Source: an uncultured Bacteroidales bacterium
Lineage (GTDB): Bacteria > Bacteroidota > Bacteroidia > Bacteroidales > CAIXZF01
NCBI GenBank assembly: GCA_903923925.1
Contig: CAIXZF010000035.1
Span: 248,001-312,000, forward strand
DNA length: 64,000 bases
Reading direction: 5' to 3'
Under the pieces are notes generated by a model. The model was not told the DNA's origin, made no database searches, and was given only the letters and a program-made list of their open reading frames with translations. The translations under genes were made by a program, and so were the position numbers. Below are positions 33,017 through 43,009 of the stretch, piece after piece; positions within the stretch are counted from its first letter, which is position 1; each line of letters opens with the position of its first letter.

Positions 33017-36000
33017 TTAGAAATTAAGTTTAAGATTAAAGCCAAAATCACGTGTTGTTGGCAGGGAACCAATAGAATATCCCTGTAAGTTGCCAGCACC
33101 AAGTCCTGATTCAGGATCTGCATAAGGCAGGTTTTTGTGGATAATCCATACGTTTGAACCAACAAGACTGAATGATGCGCCTGCAAGGAAGGTTTTTTCC
33201 AGCAGTTTTGCAGGAAGGCTGTATGAAATAGCTACTTCTCTGAGTTTTACATAACTGGCATCATAAACAAATGCTGAGTTAGGATTTCTCAGGTAACCAA
33301 ATGTTCCGTAGTTGCTTGCAGCAACCCTGGTTTGGTTTGGAGTTCCATCAGGATTAACACCAGGATTGATAAAGCCACCTGAAGTAGGACCATAACCAGC
33401 AGCTAATGAGCCAACAATCAGATTCCTCACAGGGTTACCAAGGTCATTGGTGTAAGCTGTTTCTTTATATAAACCTGTTGCAAGGCCGTAATACATGTCA
33501 AGAGAGAAAATGTCTCCACCCTGTTGCATATCAATCAGGAAGCTAAGTGACCAGTTTTTATAGGATAATGTGTTTGAAATACCACCATTCCAGTCAGGAT
33601 TAACATTACCAATAACATTGTTAGAAGTTGCTGTCATCAAATAACGACCGTTGGTTTTATTTACAATTTTTTCTCCATTTAAGTATTGGTAATCTGTTCC
33701 ATAAATAACGCCGTAAGGTTGCCCAACCATAGCATTAATTGTAACACCACCCTGGAAGGAACCCAAAGGAAGGTTTTCAACACCTTCGATAAGGGATACA
33801 ACTTTGTTTGTATTCTTCGACCAGTTAACTACTATATCCCATTTGAAATCTTTCATTTTAATAGGAGTATACATAATTGATAACTCAACTCCTTTATTTT
33901 CGATTTCGCCTGCATTGATATAAGTTGAACTAAAACCAGTAGCTTTAGAAACAGTGATAGGCAGAATCTGGTCAACTGAACGGGTTTTGTAGAAAGCTAG
34001 GTCGAAACCAAGTCTTCTTCCAAAGAAAAACATTTCAAGACCACCTTCGATACTCTTTGTTCTTTCAGATTTCAAATCAGGATTATTGTTGGTACCTGGA
34101 ACAGATGTTATCAAAGAGTTAAATGATGTTTTTACCTCATATGAATTATATAGTTTGTCAAAACCAGCTTCGTGTCCTACTTCAGCATAGTTCAAACGTA
34201 CTTTACCAAAAGATAACCATTCAAGATCTTTGATAAGGTTTGAAAAAATCATACTTCCGGCAATAGCTGGATAAGTATATTTGTTTTCGCCTTCCAAAAG
34301 TGTTGAAGCATAGTCTCTTCTGATAGACATATCAACATAATATGTGCTCTTATATCCAAGAGAAGCATTTGCATAAGTGCCACGCACACCAATTTTTGAT
34401 TTATATTCTTTCGGACTGATAATTGGATCTACACTGTTCTGCAAGGAGTATACACCAGCGATAGCCAGACCACCATTGGTAGAAGCGATCAGCCTGTTGT
34501 AATTTCTTCTGCTTTCGTTCATACCAAAAACGCCACGGATGTTGAGGTCTTTAGTTAGGTCTTTGTTGAAATTAACCATAAGGTCATAGTTATACTCGCT
34601 ATAAGTTATATCTCTTCTAAGATAACCTGAGCCCGCTTCACTTCTGCCTAAACTTCCGTCCAAAGCACTGCCTGTTCCAACTCCGAAAGGCGAAGCAATA
34701 CTACCAACAGCTCTTCTTTCTTCCTGTAATTCATTGTATGAATCACCTGAAACACGACCAAAAACATCAATCCAGTCATTTACCTTATAATTTAAAGACA
34801 TATTCCCGATGAAACGGTTTCTGCTGTCACTTTCATAGTTCTCGTAGCGGCTCCAGTAATAATTGTCCCAGAATATAGGCACTGCTGATGTTGGGTCAGC
34901 CCAGTTCCAGGTAATATTCCTCTTTGTAAGGTCGTACAAATCTTTTTGTTCTTTAATATCAACATTAGTTTGCATCCATTGGCGGAATGAAGACATAATG
35001 TTATCACTATAACCAGTTGAATTTCTACCTAAAGCTGAATTTCTTAAAAAATTAGCAGATCCAGTACCTGTGAGTCTGTCGGTAATTTTCCATGAGCTAT
35101 TGAAAAGGATGTTATCCTTATTCATTTTACTGTTTGGCAATAATCCATTTTGCTTATAATTAGTATATGAGAACCTGTAACCACCATTTTGCATGCTATT
35201 ATCAATAGCAATACTATTGGTATAGGTTGTTGGATTTTCAAAAAATGTGATTGGGCCATTATCAGCAGCTTTCCATGGAGTTGCTTTCATATAATTAGGT
35301 GATGCAGGGTCAACAGCATCCCACTGATAAACCATTAGGGATGGATCAAATGGAGCACCATAAGAAGCATCTTCTGAAGTAACTACCCATTGTTCGTCTG
35401 TTCCGTCTCCGTTTACATCGCGGATATACCAGAAATTATCTGGTCCTTCATAGTAACGACCATAACCACCACCATATTGATCCTGGTATTCAGGAAAAGT
35501 ACTCTTGTCAACAAAACCTACAGTCATACCTGTGTTTACAGTAACACCAATGTGGCTTTTACCAGGAATCGTAGTTTTTGCCTTTGTGCCTTTTTTGGTT
35601 GTAATCATAATAACACCGTTTGCAGCACGTGCACCATAGAGAGCACTTGCGGCAGCGCCTTTAAGGATATTAACTGACTCAATGTCGTCAGGATTGATGT
35701 CGGAAGCAGCATTACCGTAGTCAAATCCTTGTCCTGCCTGTTTTTGTGAAGATGTGTTTGTTACATCATTACTTACAGGCACACCGTCGATAACAAAAAG
35801 TGGCTGGTTATCACCAGTCAGAGATTTACTACCACGTAATAAAATGTTGGTAGAACCTCCCATATTAGTATTTTTCTTGATTTGTACTCCGGAGACCTTA
35901 CCTGACAATGAGTTAACAAAGTTGTTACCTCTTACAGTGTTTACGATATCTCCCTTTACTTCCTGTGTGGAATATCCAAGAGATTTCTTTTCCCTTGTGA

Positions 36001-36337
36001 TACCAAGAGCAGTTACAACAACACCTTCAATAGCAGTTGTTGTTGCCTCCAGTGTAACATTAATTACAGTTTTACCTGCGATTTCAACTTCTTGTAATTT
36101 CATCCCAATGAATGAAAATGCCAGTGTTTTCGCACTTGCAGGAACAGCCAGGGAATATTTACCATCAATATCAGTCAATGTACCGGTTGTTGTACCTTTA
36201 ACAGATACAGTAACTCCCGGTATTGCACTTCCATCCTCCGCACTGGTAACTTTCCCTGTAATCGTCCGATTCTGGGCGTTAACAACCTGAAGCCCTATGA
36301 ACATCAATAGGCTCAGGAAAATTGTAAATTTTCTCAT
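33017..36337 (-). CDS. SusC/RagA-family TonB-dependent outer-membrane transporter
   Basis: 1106 residues. Signal peptide (1-21, ending 'VVNA'), carboxypeptidase-regulatory-like domain (about 24-100, 'TITGKVTSAEDGSAIPGVTV'), plug domain with 'PLFVIDGVPVS' and 'IESVNILKGAAASALYGARAANGV', and a 22-strand barrel ending in aromatic 'NLKLNF'. It imports a large nutrient using TonB energy. The plug motif and the DxxDG sequence 'DIDGKYSL' are typical. Pairs with the SusD gene downstream. No anti-sigma/ECF or hybrid two-component regulator is adjacent. The upstream 257 bases (36338-36594) show no convincing -7 box. Confidence 0.96.
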   Translation of the reverse strand: MRKFTIFLSLLMFIGLQVVNAQNRTITGKVTSAEDGSAIPGVTVSVKGTTTGTLTDIDGKYSLAVPASAKTLAFSFIGMKLQEVEIAGKTVINVTLEATTTAIEGVVVTALGITREKKSLGYSTQEVKGDIVNTVRGNNFVNSLSGKVSGVQIKKNTNMGGSTNILLRGSKSLTGDNQPLFVIDGVPVSNDVTNTSSQKQAGQGFDYGNAASDINPDDIESVNILKGAAASALYGARAANGVIMITTKKGTKAKTTIPGKSHIGVTVNTGMTVGFVDKSTFPEYQDQYGGGYGRYYEGPDNFWYIRDVNGDGTDEQWVVTSEDASYGAPFDPSLMVYQWDAVDPASPNYMKATPWKAADNGPITFFENPTTYTNSIAIDNSMQNGGYRFSYTNYKQNGLLPNSKMNKDNILFNSSWKITDRLTGTGSANFLRNSALGRNSTGYSDNIMSSFRQWMQTNVDIKEQKDLYDLTKRNITWNWADPTSAVPIFWDNYYWSRYENYESDSRNRFIGNMSLNYKVNDWIDVFGRVSGDSYNELQEERRAVGSIASPFGVGTGSALDGSLGRSEAGSGYLRRDITYSEYNYDLMVNFNKDLTKDLNIRGVFGMNESRRNYNRLIASTNGGLAIAGVYSLQNSVDPIISPKEYKSKIGVRGTYANASLGYKSTYYVDMSIRRDYASTLLEGENKYTYPAIAGSMIFSNLIKDLEWLSFGKVRLNYAEVGHEAGFDKLYNSYEVKTSFNSLITSVPGTNNNPDLKSERTKSIEGGLEMFFFGRRLGFDLAFYKTRSVDQILPITVSKATGFSSTYINAGEIENKGVELSIMYTPIKMKDFKWDIVVNWSKNTNKVVSLIEGVENLPLGSFQGGVTINAMVGQPYGVIYGTDYQYLNGEKIVNKTNGRYLMTATSNNVIGNVNPDWNGGISNTLSYKNWSLSFLIDMQQGGDIFSLDMYYGLATGLYKETAYTNDLGNPVRNLIVGSLAAGYGPTSGGFINPGVNPDGTPNQTRVAASNYGTFGYLRNPNSAFVYDASYVKLREVAISYSLPAKLLEKTFLAGASFSLVGSNVWIIHKNLPYADPESGLGAGNLQGYSIGSLPTTRDFGFNLKLNF

Positions 36338-36594
36338 AATGTTGGATTTTGGTTAGAAAAATAGTTAGACACTTGATTTTCAATTAATTAAAAATAATAA
36401 AAATTCCCGCAGCACCCAAGCTTTGGAAGGTTAAGTATATTGTGTATTAATTAATTACGATATGCGCCCTATAACTGCACATATTCCAAATTGCACAGCC
36501 AATTTAATGCAAAAAGCGATTAAGTTCAAAAAAAAATTGATAAAAAATTAATATTATTTTCTAAGTAGAAAGAAAATCACAGAGAATAAGCTTG

Positions 36595-37050
36595 TTAGGC
36601 CATGTCCTTTAAAAAGACAGCGTACAACAAAACAAAGCTGGCTGAAAGCATTAGGTCTCCTGAAGGGAAATGATCAGAGAAAATGTAAAATGACGAAAGG
36701 AAAATTAAAGCAAACTGCGATAAAGTATAAACATGGAATCCTATTTTCTTTAAATTCCACATTTGCCGGGTACCAAAAATTGTTGCCAGATAGAAGAATG
36801 CACCGATTAAAAATATATTGGGAGGCGTTGCAAGTATTACCTCCATCCCAGCCATCTGAAATTGGGGTAGGTCTTTCATCTGTACAAAAGTGTCATGAAA
36901 CAGTCCAAGCATGCTGAAAGAAAACAGCATCATACCACTGCCGATAAAGCTTAATACACAAACAACAGAAAGCAGGACAGGCCGTGTTTTAATACGGCTG
37001 TCGGCTTCCTCTTCAAAATTATTTTCTTCTGTATTATTCAAGACTTCCAA
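36595..37050 (-). CDS. Four-helix membrane protein of unknown function
   Basis: 151 residues. A polar, acidic N-terminus (1-25, Glu/Asn rich) precedes four predicted membrane helices (about 26-50, 70-92, 103-121, 128-147). I do not recognise a family. It overlaps the end of the ammonia-lyase gene by 17 bases, so the two are translationally linked and probably functionally related, for example as a small membrane partner, but that is inference. No terminator was seen right after it. Confidence 0.6.
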   Translation of the reverse strand: MEVLNNTEENNFEEEADSRIKTRPVLLSVVCVLSFIGSGMMLFSFSMLGLFHDTFVQMKDLPQFQMAGMEVILATPPNIFLIGAFFYLATIFGTRQMWNLKKIGFHVYTLSQFALIFLSSFYIFSDHFPSGDLMLSASFVLLYAVFLKDMA

Positions 37051-38575
37051 TTGCTTTTTCGACTTCTTCTAAAATTTCACCAGATTTCACTAGTGCTTTC
37101 ATTTTATTGTGATCATTGTATAAAGGGCGGTCAATATCAAGATAATCAACGTGTTTTCTGATTACGGCATGCGCAACTTTAGTTCCTTTACCAAATTCAT
37201 ATTTCTGCTCATCAAATTTTACTCTCAGATCAAGTGCCTGTGCAGCTGCAAATAGTTCGATGCCAAGGATACCATATGCATTATCCAATATTTGCAGATT
37301 TTTCAGAGCAGTGTTGTAACCCATAGAAACAAAGTCTTCCTGATCAGCAGCAGCCGGAATCGACTGAATACAAGCTGGTGCAGAAAGAATCCGTTGCTCG
37401 ACAATTTGCATATCTGCAGTATACTGGCTGAGCATAAGACCTGAAAACATACCTGCACCTTTTGTCAGGAATGGTGGTAAACCAACACTTAATGCCGGAT
37501 TATTCAGTCTGTTCATCCTTCTTTCAGAAAGTACCGACACCATAGTTATACAATACCCAACCATGTCCATTGGAACTGCAATCGGACTTCCCTGGAAATT
37601 CGCACCGCTAAGCGCGAGATTTTCTTCAGGAAAGAATATTGGATTGTCTCCAACTCCATTCAGTTCAATTTCTACTTGTTCGCGGGCCCATTTCACAGCA
37701 TCATGTGCTGCACCAATTACCTGAGGCGTTGATCGCATCGAATATGCATCCTGCACCTTTACTTTTATACGTCCTTCTGCCAGATCGCCGCCAGCATTCA
37801 CGGTTCTTATTGCTTTAGCACTTCTAATTCCTCCGGGAAATCCACGGGCTTCCAGTATTCTGCTATTGTATGGTTTCAGATTTGCTTTTAACGCTTCTAA
37901 AGAAAGTGCACATGCAATTTCAGCCTGCTTCAACCAACGATTAACATCATAAATCATCAGTGCCCCCATGCCAGTCAACACGTTTGATCCGTTGATTGCA
38001 GCAAGACCATCCCTAGCCATAAGCCCTGGTATCGGAATACCTGCTTTTTCCATTGCAATATTTCCCTCATAAAGTTCGCCTTCATAAAAGGCTTGCCCTT
38101 CGCCCATAAGTAAAAGTGCAATCTGCGACATTGGAGCAAGATCACCACAGGCTCCAACTGAACCTTTATTACATACAAAGGGTACAACCCCCTTGTTGAG
38201 CATATCAACATAAGTCTGGGTAATTTCAAGCCGGCAACCGGAATTTCCATGAGCATGCACGTTAATTCTGCCTAACATTGCTGCGCGGACAATTTCCAGC
38301 GGAAGGGCTTCACCTATTCCGGCAGCATGATTATAAATAAGATACTTCTGGAAATCCTGTACCTGATCGTCTGTTAAAACTACTTCACTGAATTCTCCAA
38401 TGCCTGTATTAACCCCATACATAATTTCATGAGCATCAATTTTCCTTTCAAGCATCGCTCTGCAGGAATTGATCTTTGTGATTGAGTCGGGATGTAATTC
38501 AATTTTTGCACCATTACGGGCAACATCTACTACTTTTTCAATAGTGAGTCCCTGGCCTGAAATAATTATTGCCAT
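37034..38575 (-). CDS. Histidine/aromatic amino acid ammonia-lyase family, Cys variant of the MIO triad
   Basis: 513 residues, full length for histidine ammonia-lyase. The core 'MYGVNTGIGEF' (Y53) and 'GSVGACGDLAPMSQ' are clear. The electrophilic MIO cofactor normally forms from Ala-Ser-Gly; here the triad is Ala142-Cys143-Gly144 (codon TGT, 38147-38149). The substrate-selectivity pair is Asn82-His83, where histidine lyases usually have Ser-His and tyrosine/phenylalanine lyases His-Leu/Phe-Leu. So His-like substrates are likely but not proven. No hutU, hutI or hutG is nearby. From recollection, a laboratory S143C mutant of Pseudomonas HAL still forms active cofactor, so this enzyme may be active. 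Confidence 0.88.
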   Translation of the reverse strand: MAIIISGQGLTIEKVVDVARNGAKIELHPDSITKINSCRAMLERKIDAHEIMYGVNTGIGEFSEVVLTDDQVQDFQKYLIYNHAAGIGEALPLEIVRAAMLGRINVHAHGNSGCRLEITQTYVDMLNKGVVPFVCNKGSVGACGDLAPMSQIALLLMGEGQAFYEGELYEGNIAMEKAGIPIPGLMARDGLAAINGSNVLTGMGALMIYDVNRWLKQAEIACALSLEALKANLKPYNSRILEARGFPGGIRSAKAIRTVNAGGDLAEGRIKVKVQDAYSMRSTPQVIGAAHDAVKWAREQVEIELNGVGDNPIFFPEENLALSGANFQGSPIAVPMDMVGYCITMVSVLSERRMNRLNNPALSVGLPPFLTKGAGMFSGLMLSQYTADMQIVEQRILSAPACIQSIPAAADQEDFVSMGYNTALKNLQILDNAYGILGIELFAAAQALDLRVKFDEQKYEFGKGTKVAHAVIRKHVDYLDIDRPLYNDHNKMKALVKSGEILEEVEKAIGSLE

Positions 38576-38605
38576 TTCGATTGTTTTTTTTGATTTTTAA
38601 TAGTG

Positions 38606-38618
38606 ACGCATAATGCGT
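38606..38618. promoter_or_regulatory. Palindrome ACGCAT-A-ATGCGT upstream of the ammonia-lyase gene
   Basis: A perfect 6+6 inverted repeat with a single central base, 31 bases before the ATG at 38575. It could be an operator for a dimeric regulator. A long T-run (38583-38591 region on the + strand) lies between it and the start codon. Confidence 0.35.
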
Positions 38619-38767
38619 AAAGAGTGATGGTTCTGGCTTGATAGCAAAGCCACGAAAATTATTCAGAATACAATCCGGTTCGGTTAATTTGTATTTTGAA
38701 TCGTAAAAACCATGGAGTTTCCATTGGCAATATTTTGTGCTAAATTAATGATTTTATTCAAATAATA

Positions 38768-40144
38768 TCAGGATAATAGAAATTGCAGCAAATCCTCTGT
38801 TGTAAGAGATTGTTGTTCACCACTTTTCATATTTTTCAGTGTAACAAGGCCTTTGGCAAGTTCATCTGATCCGCAGAGAACAACAAATTGAATGTTTTTA
38901 GCATCTGCATAACTGAACTGTTTTTTCAGGCCTGCCGACTCAGGATAAATTTCAGATGGAATTCCCGATTTCCGGATCGTTTGCAATAAGCCAAGCGCAA
39001 ATTTTTCTTCATCTGCCCCAAAGTTTGTAATCAGAACTTTTGTGCCAGCAATAGCTTTTTCATTGAAAAGATTAAGTTCATTGAGTACGTCATAAATCCT
39101 GTCGGCTCCAAAAGAAACACCTACACCAGAAATTCCGTTTAGTCCAAACACCCCAGTGAGATCATCATAACGGCCGCCACCACATATACTTCCAATATTC
39201 ACACCCTGTGCTTTTACTTCAAAAATTGCTCCGGTATAGTAATTCAGTCCTCTTGCTAATGTGAGATCCAAAATAACAGGAGCTTTGGAGTTCAGTGCTT
39301 CGAGATAGTCAAGGATAGTCCGCATTTCGGAAACACCTTTCAGCCCGGTTTCACTTGATGCAAGAATTGTTTCAAGACTGAGTAATTTTTCCAAGAAGCC
39401 CCCCGATAGCGCAAAAATGGGCTGAAGTTTATTAATAGAGTCATTCGAAATGCCGTTTGATACAAGTTCTTTATTAACACCTTCAATTCCAATTTTATCG
39501 AGCTTGTCTATTGCTACAGTAATTGCAATGAATTTATCAGGTTCTCCAATTACTTCAGCAATCCCTGCAAGGATTTTCCTGTTATTGAGATGAATAGAAA
39601 CAGGAATATCCAATTGAAGGAAGATTTCCTCAATTATCTGAATAAGTTCTACTTCATTTATAAGAGCGTTGCTTCCGATTACATCCACATCACATTGATA
39701 AAACTCACGATAGCGGCCTTTCTGCGGCCGGTCTGCCCTCCAAACGGGCTGTATCTGGAAACGTTTGAAGGGAAACTGAATGTCGTTTCTGTGTTGTACA
39801 ACAAATCTTGCGAATGGAACTGTTAAATCATATCTTAAACCTTTTTCAGAAATCAGGTTTGTAAATGATGATGAAGATATTTTTTCTTTAGTATTTCCGT
39901 TTTCGTCAATAACCCCGGAAGAAGCCAGATAGTTACCTGAATTTAGAATTTTAAACAGAAGCTTATCACCCTCTTCTCCATATTTTCCCAACAATGTGCT
40001 GAGATTCTCCATTGCCGGAGTTTCTATTGGCTGGTATCCATATTTCTGAAAAACACATTTAACCTGGTCGAAAATGTAATTTCTTCTTGCCATTTCAGTA
40101 GGACCAAAATCGCGTGTTCCTTTTGGAATTGAAGGCTTCTGCAT
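38768..40144 (-). CDS. hisS: Histidine--tRNA ligase
   Basis: 458 residues. Class II synthetase motifs are visible: motif 1 region '[18 protein letters not shown]' (1-20 area), '[12 protein letters not shown]' and motif 2 '[19 protein letters not shown]' (split [25 protein letters not shown]), the histidine-specific '[14 protein letters not shown]' and motif 3 'GGRYDDL'. The C-terminal anticodon-binding domain starts near 355. It is the last gene of the five-gene operon beginning at 45648, 10 bases after ettA. It is next to, but not co-directionally spaced with, the lyase gene (gap of 192 bases). Confidence 0.97.
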   Translation of the reverse strand: MQKPSIPKGTRDFGPTEMARRNYIFDQVKCVFQKYGYQPIETPAMENLSTLLGKYGEEGDKLLFKILNSGNYLASSGVIDENGNTKEKISSSSFTNLISEKGLRYDLTVPFARFVVQHRNDIQFPFKRFQIQPVWRADRPQKGRYREFYQCDVDVIGSNALINEVELIQIIEEIFLQLDIPVSIHLNNRKILAGIAEVIGEPDKFIAITVAIDKLDKIGIEGVNKELVSNGISNDSINKLQPIFALSGGFLEKLLSLETILASSETGLKGVSEMRTILDYLEALNSKAPVILDLTLARGLNYYTGAIFEVKAQGVNIGSICGGGRYDDLTGVFGLNGISGVGVSFGADRIYDVLNELNLFNEKAIAGTKVLITNFGADEEKFALGLLQTIRKSGIPSEIYPESAGLKKQFSYADAKNIQFVVLCGSDELAKGLVTLKNMKSGEQQSLTTEDLLQFLLS

Positions 40145-40154
40145 GTACTTTTTA

Positions 40155-41831
40155 TTAGGATATCAATTTTTTGTAGCGAATTCTGTGAGGAGTATTATCT
40201 GAAAACCGTTTTTTACGATTCTCTTCATACTCGGTATAGCCTCCTTCAAAAAAGTATACCTGAGAGTCGCCTTCAAAAGCAAGAATATGTGTTGCTACTC
40301 TGTCGAGGAACCACCTGTCGTGTGATATGATAACTGCACAACCGGCAAAATTCTCAAGCCCTTCTTCCAAAGCACGTAATGTGTTCACATCAATATCATT
40401 TGTAGGCTCATCAAGCAGGAGAACATTTGCTTCTTCTTTAAGAGTCAATGCCAGGTGAAGTCTGTTTCTTTCTCCACCGGAAAGAACTCCACATTTTTTC
40501 TCCTGATCAGCACCGGTAAAATTAAATTTTGCAATATATGCTCTGGAATTCATAATTCGCCCGCCAAGTTGCATGCTTTCATGACCGCCAGAAACTACCT
40601 GATAAACACTTTTCTCAGGATCAATATCAGCGTGAGACTGATCAACATAGCCGATTTTTACAGTTTCTCCTATTCTGAATGACCCGCTATTCGGGGTTTC
40701 TGTACCCATTATCATCCTGAAAAGCGTCGTTTTTCCTGCACCATTAGCCCCGATTATTCCAACGATTCCAGCAGGTGGCAGAGCAAATTCCAGGTTTTCA
40801 AAAAGCAGTCTCTCACCAAATCCTTTTGCAACCTGCTGTGCTTCAATAACCAGATTACCCAATCTTGGCCCGTTAGGAATATTTAATTCCAGGCGATCCT
40901 CCTTCTGTTTACTATCTTCATTCAATAATTTTTCATAACCGTTCAAACGGGCCTTTCCTTTTGCCTGCCTGGCTTTTGGGCTCATCCGTACCCACTCAAG
41001 CTCACGCTCAAGAGTTTTACGTCTTCTGGATTCAGTTTTTTCCTCCATAGCCAAACGGGTTGATTTCTGTTCCAGCCAGGAAGAATAATTACCCTGCCAT
41101 GGAATTCCTTCGCCGCGGTCTAATTCAAGGATCCATCCTGCCGCATTATCTAGAAAATACCTGTCATGAGTGATCGCAATTACAGTTCCTTTATATTGCT
41201 GCAGATGCTGTTCAAGCCATTCAACCGATTCAGCATCCAGGTGGTTTGTAGGCTCATCAAGAAGAAGGATATCGGGTTCCTGCAGTAATAGACGGCATAA
41301 TGCAACCCTGCGTCGCTCGCCTCCTGAAAGATTAAGAATAGGGGAGTCAGGGTCCGGGCAGCGTAGGGCATCCATTGCTCTTTCAAGTTTACTGTCAAGT
41401 TCCCATGCATTATGATGGTCAAGAAGCTCTGTTAATTCTCCCTGCCGCATGATAAGCTTATCCATTTCACTGTCAGTCATAGGTTCAGCAAACTTATTGT
41501 TTACTTCATCGTATTCCTTTAAAAGGTTAACAACATCCTGTACTCCTTCTTCAACTATTTGCTTAACTGTTTTTGTATCATCAAGATCTGGTTCCTGAGC
41601 AAGGTGCCCAATGGTATATCCCGGCGAAAAAACAACCTCACCCTGGAAGGATTTCTCTATCCCGGCAATTATTTTTAGTAAGGTAGATTTTCCACTGCCA
41701 TTTAATCCAATAATTCCGATTTTCGCTCCGTAGTAAAACGAGAGGTAGATGTTTTTAAGAACCTGTTTCTGTGGTGGGAATGTTTTACTCACACCAACCA
41801 TCGAAAAAATAATTTTATTGTCTTCTGACAT
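40155..41831 (-). CDS. ettA: Energy-dependent translational throttle protein EttA (ABC-F)
   Basis: 558 residues. Two ABC ATPase domains with Walker A 'GLNGSGKST' (about 42-50) and 'GANGAGKTT', two 'LSGGERRR' / 'LSGGERNR' signatures, and the linker with '[17 protein letters not shown]' that contacts P-site tRNA in EttA. In E. coli EttA gates the first peptide bond according to ATP/ADP ratio. It has no membrane domain. Fourth in the LptF/G operon, 13 bases after the glycosyltransferase gene. Confidence 0.96.
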   Translation of the reverse strand: MSEDNKIIFSMVGVSKTFPPQKQVLKNIYLSFYYGAKIGIIGLNGSGKSTLLKIIAGIEKSFQGEVVFSPGYTIGHLAQEPDLDDTKTVKQIVEEGVQDVVNLLKEYDEVNNKFAEPMTDSEMDKLIMRQGELTELLDHHNAWELDSKLERAMDALRCPDPDSPILNLSGGERRRVALCRLLLQEPDILLLDEPTNHLDAESVEWLEQHLQQYKGTVIAITHDRYFLDNAAGWILELDRGEGIPWQGNYSSWLEQKSTRLAMEEKTESRRRKTLERELEWVRMSPKARQAKGKARLNGYEKLLNEDSKQKEDRLELNIPNGPRLGNLVIEAQQVAKGFGERLLFENLEFALPPAGIVGIIGANGAGKTTLFRMIMGTETPNSGSFRIGETVKIGYVDQSHADIDPEKSVYQVVSGGHESMQLGGRIMNSRAYIAKFNFTGADQEKKCGVLSGGERNRLHLALTLKEEANVLLLDEPTNDIDVNTLRALEEGLENFAGCAVIISHDRWFLDRVATHILAFEGDSQVYFFEGGYTEYEENRKKRFSDNTPHRIRYKKLIS

Positions 41832-41844
41832 GCTTATTTTGAAT

Positions 41845-43008
41845 TTATGTATTTAGTATAGTTTTCTCAAGAATTCCTGTTGATACTTCCCAATTGTAAG
41901 TGCTATGCACAAATTGATTTCCATTGCTTGCCAATTTTTTTGCAAAATTACAATCTTCCAGAAGATTAAGAACGTGGTCGGCATATTCATCTGCAGAATT
42001 TCCGATTAAAACCTCAATGCCTGGTTTTGCACCCAGTGAGTTATTCGCGAGTTTACTGGTTATACAAGGCAAATTCATTGACATTGCTTCGAGCAACTTA
42101 TTCTGTAAACCTGTGCCTATTTGCATGGGAGCAATAAAAATCTTAGCCGAATTATACGAATCACGAATATCTTCAACCCACCCAGCAATTTCGATATTTG
42201 CTGATGCTAACTCCATTAATTTTGTGTCAGGATTTACACCTGCTATTTTTAATTTAATACCGGGTCTTTTTAAAATAATTTTAGGAAGAATTTCCTTTAT
42301 CAGAAAGATTGCACTCAGAATATTGGGAGCATAGCTCATGTTCCCAGTGAAAAGAAGGTCAGTTGTTTTCACTGTTTCCTTTTGTTGAAAAAACAGACTA
42401 TCAACCCCATTTGGAATAATAATTATCTGTCCTCTGTCAGGATGATGGATAAATTCCTGATCGGGTTTGGAAATGATTGTCTTATTATCGAACAGGCTAA
42501 ATACCTTTTTCTCATAGTTAAGCAGTCGTTTGTATTCAAAATTCAGAAAAGGTTTCATCCAGAATGGTGCAAATTCCTTTCTCCTGTCGATGCCTTTTGA
42601 AAATACATCCTGATAATCGAGAGTTTTTTTTGTACTGATGTTCCTTACATATTCAGCTGTTCGGATAAGTTGACAGTAAATATGATCCGGGTTTAATTCT
42701 TTAATTGTTTTTTCAATAGCAATATGAGCTTTCCGGCTGTAAAAATATCCTACCTGAAGAGGATTTCCAGTAAAAAGAGCACGGAAAATATTAATACCTA
42801 TTGACACTTTTGAAAGATTTACCACCTGAATAGTTTTGCAAAACTTTCCTAGAATATTTAGCGCATCTGGATGCAAATCAGTATCATTCAAACAGCATAA
42901 ATGAATTGTATGATGTTGAGAAAGACAACGGATCTGGTGGAATGCCCGAAGCTTATCGCCTTTTTCGAGAGGGTAGGGTACCCTCGATAATAGTATCAGA
43001 ATTTCCAC
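41845..43008 (-). CDS. Glycosyltransferase (GT4-like)
   Basis: 387 residues, GT-B fold. The N-terminus 'LSRVPYPLEKGDKLRAFHQI' and the C-terminal 'FTGNMSYAPNILSAIFL', 'IAPMQIGTGLQNKLLEAMSM' (the E-x7-E region of GT4 enzymes) are typical of sugar-nucleotide dependent transferases acting on surface polysaccharide or glycolipid. It follows the second glycosyltransferase by one base. The donor and acceptor are unknown; its position behind an LPS-export permease gene suggests lipopolysaccharide or exopolysaccharide assembly. Confidence 0.85.
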   Translation of the reverse strand: MEILILLSRVPYPLEKGDKLRAFHQIRCLSQHHTIHLCCLNDTDLHPDALNILGKFCKTIQVVNLSKVSIGINIFRALFTGNPLQVGYFYSRKAHIAIEKTIKELNPDHIYCQLIRTAEYVRNISTKKTLDYQDVFSKGIDRRKEFAPFWMKPFLNFEYKRLLNYEKKVFSLFDNKTIISKPDQEFIHHPDRGQIIIIPNGVDSLFFQQKETVKTTDLLFTGNMSYAPNILSAIFLIKEILPKIILKRPGIKLKIAGVNPDTKLMELASANIEIAGWVEDIRDSYNSAKIFIAPMQIGTGLQNKLLEAMSMNLPCITSKLANNSLGAKPGIEVLIGNSADEYADHVLNLLEDCNFAKKLASNGNQFVHSTYNWEVSTGILEKTILNT

Positions 43009-43009
43009 C

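Noticed and set aside
35754-36290. 178-codon frame antisense to the SusC gene
   Set aside because: Valine/threonine-rich shadow translation of the SusC N-terminal domains; no promoter.
37034-38575. Naming the lyase hutH outright
   Set aside because: The MIO triad and the selectivity pair differ from standard HAL and no other hut genes are near.
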